Positions 51,100 through 61,511 of a DNA stretch of 64,000 nt are shown piece after piece. Source of the DNA: Pseudoscleropodium purum (Eukaryota > Streptophyta > Bryopsida > Hypnales > Brachytheciaceae); contig OZ017795.1 of assembly GCA_963969395.1 (NCBI GenBank), positions 17,608,001 through 17,672,000 of the forward strand, written 5' to 3'. A program made the translations under genes and the position numbers. The number at the start of each line of letters is the position of its first letter. The stretch's first letter is position 1. The notes under the pieces are model-generated. The model did no database searches, was not told the origin of the DNA, and saw only the letters and a program-made list of their open reading frames with translations.

Positions 51100-51330
51100 C
51101 ACCTCCCTTTGTCCCCAGAGTTGACGAATCTCTACGTCCGCCCCAAAATAGCATCCGTAACCCGGACGCAGCATCCCTCCCGTCGTCAAAAGGCGGGGTG
51201 GGGCGGACGGCGTCCGCAAATGTCAGCGGACATAGCATCCGCGTCCGGACGTCCTGTCAACCCTGCTTGTCCCCCCCCCCATTTCATTTTTTTTTCATTT
51301 TGCCCTTCCACCCCTCCCACCACTTTATAA
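51100..51330. other. GC-rich patch with repeated TCCG/GGACG words
   Basis: An abrupt GC-rich segment in AT-rich DNA. TAGCATCCG occurs twice (about 51151 and 51233), and GCGTCCG, GGACGGCGTCC and GCGTCCGGACG make overlapping short palindromes, followed by a run of about ten C. Frames open through it look like chance translations of GC-rich DNA. The origin is unknown. Confidence 0.5.
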
Positions 51331-51354
51331 TTTCTAGGTGGGAGTGGGATTGGC

Positions 51355-51575
51355 AATTGATATGGGATATATCTCGTATCCCGTATCCCGTATATTTGTA
51401 TTTTGTATCCATATCCGTATACTATATTCCATACTTATATCCATATCACGTATCTATATCTATATTATATATGCATATATGTACCATATCCATACACCAC
51501 ATTCCATATTTATATCGATATCATGTATCTATATCTATACTATGTATGCATATGTGTATCATATCCATATACCAA
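51355..51575. repeat. TATCCATATC-rich repeat, about 77-bp unit x2
   Basis: The phrase CCATATC-CGTATACTATATTCCATA recurs as CCATATC-CATACACCACATTCCATA about 77 bp later. Each is followed by CGTATCTATATCTATA or a close variant. The rest is made of CGTATC/CATATC hexamers. The ORFs through it encode only repetitive Tyr/Ile/His peptide. Confidence 0.7.
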
Positions 51576-53218
51576 ATCAACTACATTAAGGACAAAATTT
51601 AAAAAAAAATCAACAACTGTCAAAAATCAACAATCGAGGGGAGGGAAGAAATGGAAGAGTATAACGTGTAGCGGCCTCTTTTCACTAGATAGTTAAGATG
51701 TATCTTTATCACCCATTCAAATATAAGGTATGTATGCTTAGCAAATCTTAGAGGGATATATATTGCATTGATTTTCAATGTCAAATAGGTTCTTTTATTT
51801 GTGAATCAACATATGCACAAGGATATATGATGCTATTTTGAAAAAATTCAAAAAATAGATTCAAGGATTTTTATTTTGAATTTGAAATCTGAAAAAAAAA
51901 AATCTTCCAGTAGAAAATGAAACTAAAATCAAATTGCAAACCAAAAATATATAAAATACAAAAATTACCAAAAAAAACTTAAAAGACTAAAAGTAGGAAA
52001 TGAAACTCAAAGTAAATTGAAAGCCACAAAAAATAATTTAATAATTTAATAAAATTATATATATATTAAAAAAAATACAAAAGAAGTTAGTGAAACTAAA
52101 ACTATTACTACACAAAATAGTGAAATTAGGTTGCTCCTTACTAATTTCTTGACAATCCACACAATATAAATATTCACTATTAATATACAATGATGCATTC
52201 AATCTAGAGCCATGTGTATGGCATAGATTAGTGCACCAAGTTCAAAGCTCTGTTGACATAGTTGCATATACCTCCATGTGTACAAGCATTGATTCATGAG
52301 GTAATTTAGGTGAAGGAAGGCAATCTAATTGGGAAGGCAATCTAATTGGGAAGGCAACCTAATTTCACTATTTTGTATAGAATACTAGTATAGAGAGCAA
52401 AACACTAAAATAGTAGTTTTTTCAGTAATATAGAGTGTTTTTTAGTAATTAAGGGATTTTTGTACTAAATAGCACAGTCTTTGGTAATCTAGCAAAGTGA
52501 CATTAGGTTTGGGATTTCATTGATTATCTTATGTGATTTACATATTACAATAGAATCTTTTGATGTACACAAATCTTTTCCCCAAAATTGAAGCAATTGA
52601 CTTTAAAAAAATATTTTTATCTTTCATGTAGTACAATTTAGAGAAAAAATGAACCAATTTGAGATCATATTAGAAATCCGTTTTAGAAAGAGCTTTTTAT
52701 ATCTTTAGTTATTTGAAATGTTAATAACTTGTTGTGCTATCATACTAAGTTTTTAAAAAAATGTTCTAGATTGATTTTTGGATTTGTTTTATTGCTTATT
52801 TAAATTATTATTGATGAATAATATAGAATATTTACATTTTTGGATCTTATTAGTTGTAGCCAATGCACACATGTTGAATTGAAGTAATCTTTTTTAGTAC
52901 GGAGTACAATTAAGTATATATTTCAATTATCGCCTCTATTTAAAATACAATGAGAGTTTTTTTGAAATTTGGATCAACATTTATCTTGTTATTTCATAAT
53001 CAATCAAATTTTTCTACCGATTCACAATTGTTGGTTTTATTGGGCCATGACAGATAATCTTAAACAAGGTAATTATGTTTGTATGAATCTACAATTTCTC
53101 TTTAAAAATGAAATGACCAAGCAATTTTTTCTATACACAATGATGGAAAAATTGATAATAGATTTTTAAATTTTAATTAGATGAAAATCTTGATATCATT
53201 ACATTTTATTATTTCATC
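51576..53218. other. AT-rich gene-free stretch
   Basis: No gene supported. The only local repeat noticed is AATCTAATTGGGAAGGC, tandemly duplicated with a third variant near 52320-52360. Confidence 0.5.
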
Positions 53219-53484
53219 CATTAGAAGATTTTGGAGGGCTCCGGAAGCCTGTTTTGGGCTTGTTCCCTCGCAGTTGTTCCCCACAATGGAGGGAATGAAC
53301 TACTGTCAAAAAAATAAATAAAAAATAAAAAATTTTAATTCTTCAAATGCGAAAAAAGTTGAAAATTGGGGGCAATGACGTAGTAGGGTCTCAGCCACGT
53401 CATTTCACTGCATCGAACCTATTCCTTGCGTTCATAGGCTATAATAACTGGTAGGCTTCTGGAGGCCCCAAAAATCTTCTAATG
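53219..53484. mobile_element. MITE copy 2 (CATTAGAAG... family)
   Basis: The left end is CATTAGAAGATTTTGGAGGG and the complement of the right end is CATTAGAAGATTTTTGGGGC, near-perfect inverted termini of about 24 bp. The internal order (GTTGTTCCC, AAAAAATAAATAAAAAATAA, AAAAAAGTTGAAAATT) matches the copy at 24139-24418. The central part is GC-richer and contains TGACGTAG and CCACGTCA. The target duplication is unclear. Confidence 0.8.
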
Positions 53485-55880
53485 TATCTTAGTTCTATTT
53501 TTATTTATATAATCACCTTTCATATAGTTTCAAATATGAAACAAATATTGAAAATTTTGTTAGCATCAATGCCCGCACACATTATTTGTAAAAGGAGACT
53601 AGTTCATAAAAAATTCCTTTAGAGAAAGAACTTACCCTATATGAAGACTTCTTAATCAATAGGATTTATACTTGGTAAATCTCCGTCCTAGACATTTGCA
53701 AAACAAGTTACTCTCAACATTTGAGTTAACTTGTCAACTTTAACACACCTTACATTTGCAAAAGCCTTCATAAAGTTGTCTAATTATATACCTTGATAAG
53801 AACAAGTAAATGAGGATAGCAAGCTTTGGGGAGGAGCATTCGTAGTAAATTGCTTAGGGATAAAAATAAGCATTTGGATCCTTTTGTGGTACATAATTTA
53901 CTTTTGTCAACTTCTTCCAATTCATTTTTCCACATAAGGCCTATAAAAAGTTTGATGCCTACATTCTTTTGTGCTTTATATAGATCACCACTATTGCTAT
54001 AAGGTAATACATGCATCTATAATTATCACTTATAAAAAAAGGAACACCTACATTTGGAGCAATAAGCAATACTAAAATTAGATGTTAATTTTGTAAGGTA
54101 TGCAAAATTAAAGCATAAGAGTAACTCCACTACTTGCAAGTAATAGCAACCGTGATAAGGTTTTTGAAGACTTTAGTTGCATATCTAATTGAGGAAGTTC
54201 CTCACTTCTCATGGCACCTTTCCAATACATGCACACTTCATGCCTCTTCAAAACCTTATCTAATTTTTGTTTCCATCATTGATGATGTCACCACAGATGG
54301 ATCAAATAAATGGTGGATCAAATCAAATCAAAATACACTCATCAAAACTTTTGCACATAAGAACTATCATATACTTCACACACCACACCTAGCAACCAAA
54401 GAAGAAAATACCGCTCTTCTGACCTTCAAATTCCCTTATTCAAAATTGAATAAAGAAAAAATAATTCTTAAAATGCTATGAACAATAGGAACAAACCCTT
54501 AGTAACAAAATTGTCACTTCCGAAGCTACATTTATAATTGCCAAATTGAGTTTTTTGCCAATCTTTCCTTCCAAATCAAGAGAGATGAAGTGAGCTATTT
54601 GAGGAGCTGAAGCTCTAACAAAATCTTTAACCGTGTAGGAGGACTAGAAGAAAGACAAGCACTAGCAATTGGAAAATAAATGGATTCTTGCGGTAGGAAA
54701 GAGAATGATTCTTCCAAAGTTAAAAGATTTGAATTGTTGCGGGAAGTCTTGCATGCTTTCAAAAGAACTTCAAAATAATGTGAATAGAGCCTTGTAGCAT
54801 TGCCTAAGAAAAGCCGGAAACCTTTTAGCAACAACGAGGTGGAGACCTAAAGTGCCATATGCACACCTAAAGTATTGGTTAAATGACAATTTGAGTGGGT
54901 GGTGGAGAAGCTCTAAGAACCTATGAAATCCTTGGTTTGTTTTTTAGTATAGTAGGAGACAATGCTTTGAAATTTCCTTAATTATTTATATTGCCTCCAA
55001 ACATTGCATGTTTAAGCACAATAGAAAACATGTTTTCTTGTCAATAACATTCAATTAAAAATATTTATGTTTGATAGTAGAAATCCTATCTATGTGATAT
55101 TATTAGTGATGGCAACTTATTCCAAAATTTAGTTTCACCTATGAACTATGAAGGCTAGGTCATCCAAATACTTATGTTGAAAATAGTTGAAGGTTTATTT
55201 CACTTATAGAATATCTATACCTTAAATGAGGTTGTTTATTTGTTTTATTTCTTTGTGTTGTGATCTTTGATAGATGAAAGAATTCAAGATGGTTGTTTTA
55301 TAATCATTGATGGATGAACTAATTCATGATGAAATGTGTACTAATGAAAAAACAAAGATTGCTTTGGAGATAGATATCTCTAGATGGTGGATTTATGCAC
55401 TAGAATTAGACAACTCCATTTGCATGATTAGTACATTGGAGTTAGACAACCCCTAAATAAAAACAAGTGTGTTGAAACTTGGAGTTAAACAACTTCAAGT
55501 AGAAGATCAAGATTTGAACAAGATATGATTTGAAGAAGTATAACTAAGACTTTTACTTTAGTAGATGATTGTAGATAGAACCAAGGATAGAAAGCTAAAG
55601 GTAGAATAATAGAAGTCCTAATCTATCTTAAGGACCAATAGTCTTTATTAATAGTTTTTATAGTATAAGATTGAGCATGGGGGTGAAGAGAATTAATGTA
55701 GTTTAACTTAGGCTCTAATTGGAAATTATCACCCAAGTAATAATTTAAAGTTTGTTCCTAGGTAGGCTAGTATAATAGGATTAATTCTATTTTTAATTCA
55801 TATAAGATCATTGCAATTATAGAAATTATAGGAAATATTGTTCCTTCACCACATATACAAATTTTTCCTCATGCAATAAG
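53485..55880. other. AT-rich gene-free stretch
   Basis: No supported gene. Short frames on either strand (for example 53780-54016 and 54134-54481) lack domains or coding-like composition and may be transposon debris. Confidence 0.4.
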
Positions 55881-55884
55881 TCTA

Positions 55885-57600
55885 ATTGCCAAATTAAATC
55901 TCTCCACTCTTAAAGGCCATAAGGGTTGAGTTTTGTTTCCCAATTGGTTTTTTTGTATTCTCTTAATTTTCTTCTTCTTCCTTTCTTTTATTATCTTTTA
56001 TCTTTTCCGATTTGGATCTTCGGTCTTTATCAACTGAATCACAATCTTTCACCCACTCAATCCAGCCTCTACACATACAACTTGGAATGGGTCACTTTTC
56101 TACCAAATTGGTCTTGTCTTAATATTTGGGAACCAACACATTCTTCTCTACCAACTTTGGCTTTACAACTTCCACATTACAACTCAACTTAATGAAACTA
56201 CTATGTTGATAGAACTTACATTTTCTAATCACCGATTTAGAATTCATTTTTATATGCTTTATATCATCCATACTAAAGCAATTCTTTCCAATTTAGTCAT
56301 TCATTACACAATCTCATTTACAAATCAGAAACTAAATTGGAATACACAGAAAACAATATTTAGGCTTTATATAAACTCCGACTTGGGCTGTTACCAATTC
56401 AAACATCCCAACTTGGATTTAAACATACATCTAATTTTATCTAGTAAGTACGCATTCAAGCACAACATAATTTACTCGACTAATTTACAACTTGGACACT
56501 CTAAAATTATACTATAATGACATTCACAAATACAATTTGGATCAATCTAAACACACAAGTGCAAATAATTTCCAAATGGGCACATCACTAACTTACAACA
56601 TCCTAATTTCACAACATTCATACAATTAGGATTCAACATTAAGCACTCCATATACACTTACAATCATCGCTCATAACACAAATCACACTACACTAATTTG
56701 CATGAACATATATTCATATTAACTTCTAAACTAGTGTACAAATCACCATTACAAATTTAACAATTTTTATTCACATTCAACTTAAAGATCTATCTATCAA
56801 GCTCTAATCATCTTCAACTAATACATTTTATTGTCATCACTCTAGAAATTCCAACTAGGACTTTGCTAATCTTCTCAGCTTCAACTACCCTCTTGGATAA
56901 TTTCTGCATCACCACATCTTCACAATTTTGTACATAATACCGCCATGCACTAGTACATACACATCCCCAATTAAGACACAGACTCACTTAAACACACGAA
57001 TCTGACCGTGGATCAATACAGATACACTTCCCAACTGGGAAATTTCACATAGATATACACACAAGGAATACAAAACATACACAACCTTGACCGACTGGGA
57101 TATACACTAGATATTTGCTCAATAGTAGATAAAACAAAATGAGACCAATTGGGACATGCACTGAATATTCGCTCAACAATAGGTAAAACAAAATGAGACT
57201 AATTTGGAACCTAATAGGATTCTCCATGATGGTTACCAATTTGGAGAAATAACCAACTGACATTGACAACCAATTGGGATTTCACAAGACACAAGCATCG
57301 ACCATAAATCCAACTCAACCTATCAACCATTCATCCAATTTGATTGAACACAATTTAACATACAATTTACCACTCATCCAATTGAAATTCACTAACAACC
57401 CACCAACTAAGCACTCACTGGACTACCAATTTGGGATCCTAACAAAACATGAACTGACTAGGCAACAAGATGACTCCCATTTGGGACAAAATTAATGACC
57501 AAAACAACTCAATAGGACAACAAAAAAGACAATTCAATACAAAAAAGCCTTCAAAATACCCTCTAATTAGCTTCAAAATTTACAAAATTAAATCCTATTC
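55885..57600 (-). repeat. Motif-rich dispersed repeat C, inverted copy 2
   Basis: The start (CCAAATTAAATCTCTCCACT, then CTTAAAGGCCATAAGGGT and CCCAATTGG) is the reverse complement of the 48570-48650 end of copy 1. The block is C/A-rich on this strand and dotted with CCAATTGGGA, CCCAACTTGG and CCAACTGGG variants every 30-60 bp, especially from 56080 to 57480. Stops interrupt all long frames. The homology outside the first 100 bp is judged by motif content and is weaker. Confidence 0.5.
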
Positions 57601-57804
57601 GGTTATCTACAATTATCTTTGGAGATCGATCTCTCTTTAGAATTGCTTGAGTGGTTGAGTTCCTTGGAAAAACATTCTTGTTAATAAATATATTTCATGT
57701 TTTTAGTTAGAATTCATCATTAAAAGTCTGTAACAGTTTGTTATGGTGAAATAATCATATGTCTTCTAGCCATGTATAATACCATTGAAAAGCTTTCTAT
57801 AAGG

Positions 57805-57920
57805 AGAAATGCATAAGCTTTGTTTCTTGACTTTTGGACCTATGGTATAAAAATTATTGAATTTTGAAGTTTTTATGAACTATAAAATTACTTTTATTTT
57901 AATTTTATTATATTTTAGAA
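57805..57920 (-). repeat. Dispersed repeat fragment, copy 2
   Basis: Reverse complement of the 20686-20800 fragment: GTTTCTTGACTTTTGGACC, ATTGAATTTTGAAGTTTTTA, TGAACTATAAAATTACTTTT. The flanks are not shared. Confidence 0.6.
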
Positions 57921-58307
57921 ACAATACAAGGTACACTTATAGAAGTGAAATTTAAAATACAAATAGGATTTTAAAATGAAAATAAAGTAAAGGCAAGGAA
58001 ACCACCTTGCTAATTATGTAAAAAAATTAGATTTAAAATTAAATTAAAATTAAATATATTTTAAAAATAAAAAATTCATATTTAGTATTTAATTACTATA
58101 TAAATTCTAGTCCTTTTACAAAGCAATTCCATACTTAATGACTACTCACAAGCAAGTTCAATGAGAAGACCATGTTTGGTTTAGAATGACCAAGGCTAGA
58201 CCACATCTTGTCTTATTTGACTTAGACTTTTAGAATGAAGAAAATTCTATTTTTTCAAGAGAATTAATAAATATAAAAATTGACTTAATATTGAAGAGTG
58301 GTTAATT

Positions 58308-58455
58308 TAGTATTTTGTAGTTCATTTAAGCCAATTTGAAGTCTTTGATTCAAAAAATGAATTAAATCTTCCAAATTTTGTATTTTGCAACCTATCCAAG
58401 CTAATTTGGGGTCTATAATTCTAAATATGAATTCAAATTTTCAAATTTTATGATA
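58308..58455. repeat. About 74-bp tandem duplication
   Basis: GTATTTTGTAGTTCATTTAA with its downstream CCAATTTGAAGTCT is repeated as GTATTTTGCAACCTATCCAA with CTAATTTGGGGTCT, followed by parallel ATGAATT-AAAT words. Confidence 0.6.
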
Positions 58456-58640
58456 GATGGTAGACAATAGAATTCATTGCAAAGTAATCCTTTAGTTTTG
58501 CACCTTCTGTTTTCAATAGCACTTATTTGTGAATGTGAGAGATATGTAAGTGAAAAAATCCAAGATGAAATAGAGCTTAAATCTATTTTCATCTTCCAAA
58601 CTTCAATATGGTATTTCTTAATGTATGTATAAGTACTTTA

Positions 58641-58858
58641 AGGTAGACTTATCTAATACCAACTGCTAACCTAATACCATCCAAATGTACAATTGTCATT
58701 GATTTTAAAGTGAGAATCTATAATGGTACTACATGCCTTAACTTCTTAATAAGTGAAGTTAAGCATGTTCTTGTGTTATGAATTTTCATTTTAGAATCAA
58801 CAAGTGTCCTATATTTGGGTGGTATTAGATTAGCAAATGGTATTGTGTACGTCTACCT
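58641..58858. mobile_element. 218-bp foldback MITE with TA target duplication
   Basis: Ends AGGTAGAC and GTCTACCT are flanked by TA on both sides. The arms pair over nearly the whole element: the left side has AATACCAACTGCTAACC and TAATACCATCCAAAT, the right-arm complement has AATACCATTTGCTAATC and TAATACCACCCAAAT. The centre is CTTCTTAATAAGTGAAG. A TA duplication suggests a Tc1/mariner-type (Stowaway-like) MITE, but the terminal word is not the classical Stowaway one. Confidence 0.75.
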
Positions 58859-58860
58859 TA

Positions 58861-60410
58861 ATGATTGATTTGATTAAAGATTGAAGTTGATAGAAGTCCA
58901 AATATTTTGCAAAAGCATAAACATTTTAGTCAATAAATTATAAAATATATATATCTTTGTTGGATTTCATCATACTATTGGTTTTATGTAAGTAGGAAGA
59001 AATTGCACTTTAGAAGTAGCTTGCTTTAATAATAGTCTATAAGCAACTAAAGAGCTCAAGACTTCTGTCAAAAAATGAGTTTTCTAAGTCAAAAAGTTAC
59101 CTCCTCCACTTTTCACAAGCCTCTACTAAAAATTTGCCAAAGTAAAATTCTAAATCTCATCTCGCAACTATTGTACACTTTTTATATAGAATTATGGGTG
59201 TTTTGAGGGTCTTTTGCACAAGGTTTGGTCAATTCAATGTGCATAGAATTCCTTCCATATTAGAATTAATTGTATAATCATTGGAGGTGACCTTGTGTTT
59301 CACTTAAATCATTTCTAAAATGATTTTAACTCTAGGAAATTTAGAATTTCATTTATGATTTGATACACTTTCCATCTTCTCTTTGAATTCATTTGGTTTC
59401 CTTTTGGAAAAAATCTCTCAAGCTAGATGTAGTTTAAAGTGAAGATGGCCCAGAGCACCAAGTGCCTTAAAGCACTAATTAATCAAACATATACTCACAC
59501 TATGTACATTGATGTACCTATTCTTGAATATACAATTTTAGAATGTCTACCCAAAAAACTTTGATCTTACATATATTTTTGCATACCAAATGCAAATGAT
59601 ATATTTTGAGGGGCAATAAAATTTCCTACCATTTGCCAACCAAGAAAATATTGAAATTTCTAAATAGAATTTTTTGAAGTACCCCTACCTTAGATTGGAC
59701 TTCTATATGGCTAGAATAAAAAAATTCTCAAGTAAGACAAACCACTTTTTGATTTGGGTGTATAAAATTGAACAATATTTGCAAGAGGGAATCGGAAAAA
59801 TTTATTGAGAAGATTATAAGTACTTGAAAAGTGAAGAGATTTCTAACTTCTGGAAACCAATTTTAACATTAGACTCAAACTTTTGGATTGCTTTAAATTC
59901 AACAACACGATAAAGCTACACCTAAAATGTAATTTTTTCCCACTTACAACACAAAGCTATTCTTAAATTGTAGTTTCTCCCTACTCATATAGAAGTATAA
60001 ACATCATGGAAATCAACCAATGCCATTCCAATTCTCAAAATTTTAAAATTCATTTTCCAATTCCAGTTCCACTTAGAAGTCCACTTCTTATCAATCCTAG
60101 TTGTTTGGAATCATGGTAGAGATAAGGTTGTTGAAGCTCACAATAGACTACTTGAAATGTCCACCAAAGATTTTCAAGACACCTTTGTTTTGTCTAATAG
60201 TGTGAATTAGGGCAACCTTTTTTTATAATTTTTGAAAAAGTGTTAGGATGGTAATCACTTAAAATTAGGTGAAGCATTGTATTTCTACATTCTTTCATCT
60301 TTTATTTTCAATTATATTCATGCATTTTTTTGTCCAAATTTGACAACTTCATCTACATTGTAAATAGAAATGAAAATTTAAGACAAAAGCAAGACTTTTA
60401 TTCAACAAAA
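58861..60410. other. AT-rich gene-free stretch
   Basis: No gene or classified repeat can be supported here. Confidence 0.5.
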
Positions 60411-60414
60411 AATA

Positions 60415-60556
60415 GAGATTTATTTTGAAATGTTATGAATGGTAGAGATTTATGTTAAAGTAGAGATTTAAGTTGAGATTTATATTGAAATGTTATGAAT
60501 GGTAGAGATTTATGTTAAAATAGAAATTTAAGTTGAGATTTATTTTGAAATGTTAC
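60415..60556. repeat. 60-bp tandem repeat, 2.3 copies
   Basis: TATTTTGAAATGTTATGAAT with GGTAGAGATTTATGTTAAA and TTTAAGTTGAGATT repeats at an exact 60-bp period (60421, 60481, 60541) with few changes. It ends abruptly where the GC-rich gene region begins. Confidence 0.9.
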
Positions 60557-60589
60557 AACCCTATGGTGCAAAAAAAATGACCCCCCACC

Positions 60590-61511
60590 ATGAAACTTCA
60601 CCCCATCGACGGAAACCAGAGCCATTGTCGGCACCCCACCGGGCCCTCCCCAACCGCGTCCCCGCTCCTTTCCTTGTCTCTTCCAGACACCTTCCCTTCA
60701 AGCCCTCCTCCCCGTGTGTGTTGTTGTTGTGTTTCCCGGCCCTTCGCAGCAGCATCACGGCACATCTTCCACACTCTGGCGCCATCCCTCCGTCGCCGCT
60801 GTCACCATCCGCGACACTGCGAACGCATTTTCAACCCGCCGAACCCGAAAGACGAACTCGCCGGTCCCAAGGTGGGTCACGCAATCGCACTTGACCTTTT
60901 CACACTTAGTCGCAATGGATTACTTGTACAGTAGAGGATGCGAATCTCCGCAATTACTCGGAGGCTTTCCCGGCTTTCTTCCGTCGCTGAGATCATCGTG
61001 GACTTGCGTCTGAGGCGCTGTGAACAGTAGTGCTTGGGAATCGTTTCGTGGATGCCTTCGTGGGGGTGCACTTTGCAGGAATTTTGTGGGGGGCGGTCGT
61101 CTCGGCAGTCGGGCAGTGTGGGTTGGGTATAAACGGGGCTTGGGAGGCCTGCATTTCGTGAATTGGAGAATTGGGGGTGAACGAAGTACGGAACGCGTGA
61201 AACAGAGCAGGTGCTGAGGGCAGAAGGTGATTGATTAGTGAATGGATTTTGCGACGCTCTTTCTGTTGGAAGCTTGACTTGCGCGTCCACGTCTAGAACC
61301 TTCTGTGGGATGCACCTTGGGGGTGGGGGGGAGGGTGTGCGAGGTGCTTCTAGACGTATTCGAGGTTTTGGTATAACAGGGTTGGTAGGGTCGTAGGGCG
61401 ACGCTTTGCATTCATCTGACGTTTCATTTGTGTGCGTGTGTGTGTGTGTTGCGATTGTAGGGCAGTACGATTTTGGGTGAGAGAAGGGGAAAAACAGAGC
61501 AATCAGTCGAG
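60590..61511 (+). promoter_or_regulatory. Promoter and probable spliced 5' UTR of the C2 gene
   Basis: Composition switches to GC-rich at about 60585 with C/T-rich, GGGCCC-containing text typical of a plant promoter or 5' UTR. A donor, CCCAAG|GTGGGT (60871), and an acceptor, GATTGTAG|GGCAG (61460), would remove 60872-61460 and place 51 nt of leader before the ATG at 61512. This is an inference from splice-site look and context. A minimal heat-shock-like AGAACCTTCT occurs near 61296, inside the proposed intron. The ORFs here on both strands are not supported as separate genes. Confidence 0.45.

Noticed and set aside
51084..51696. Frames up to 172 codons
   Set aside because: They run from a GC-rich patch into TATCCATATC repeats. 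The peptide is repetitive Tyr/Ile/His, and three frames are open at once.
60550..61290. Several overlapping frames on both strands before the C2 gene
   Set aside because: They are open because of high GC. No motif is seen, and the context fits a promoter and spliced 5' UTR.
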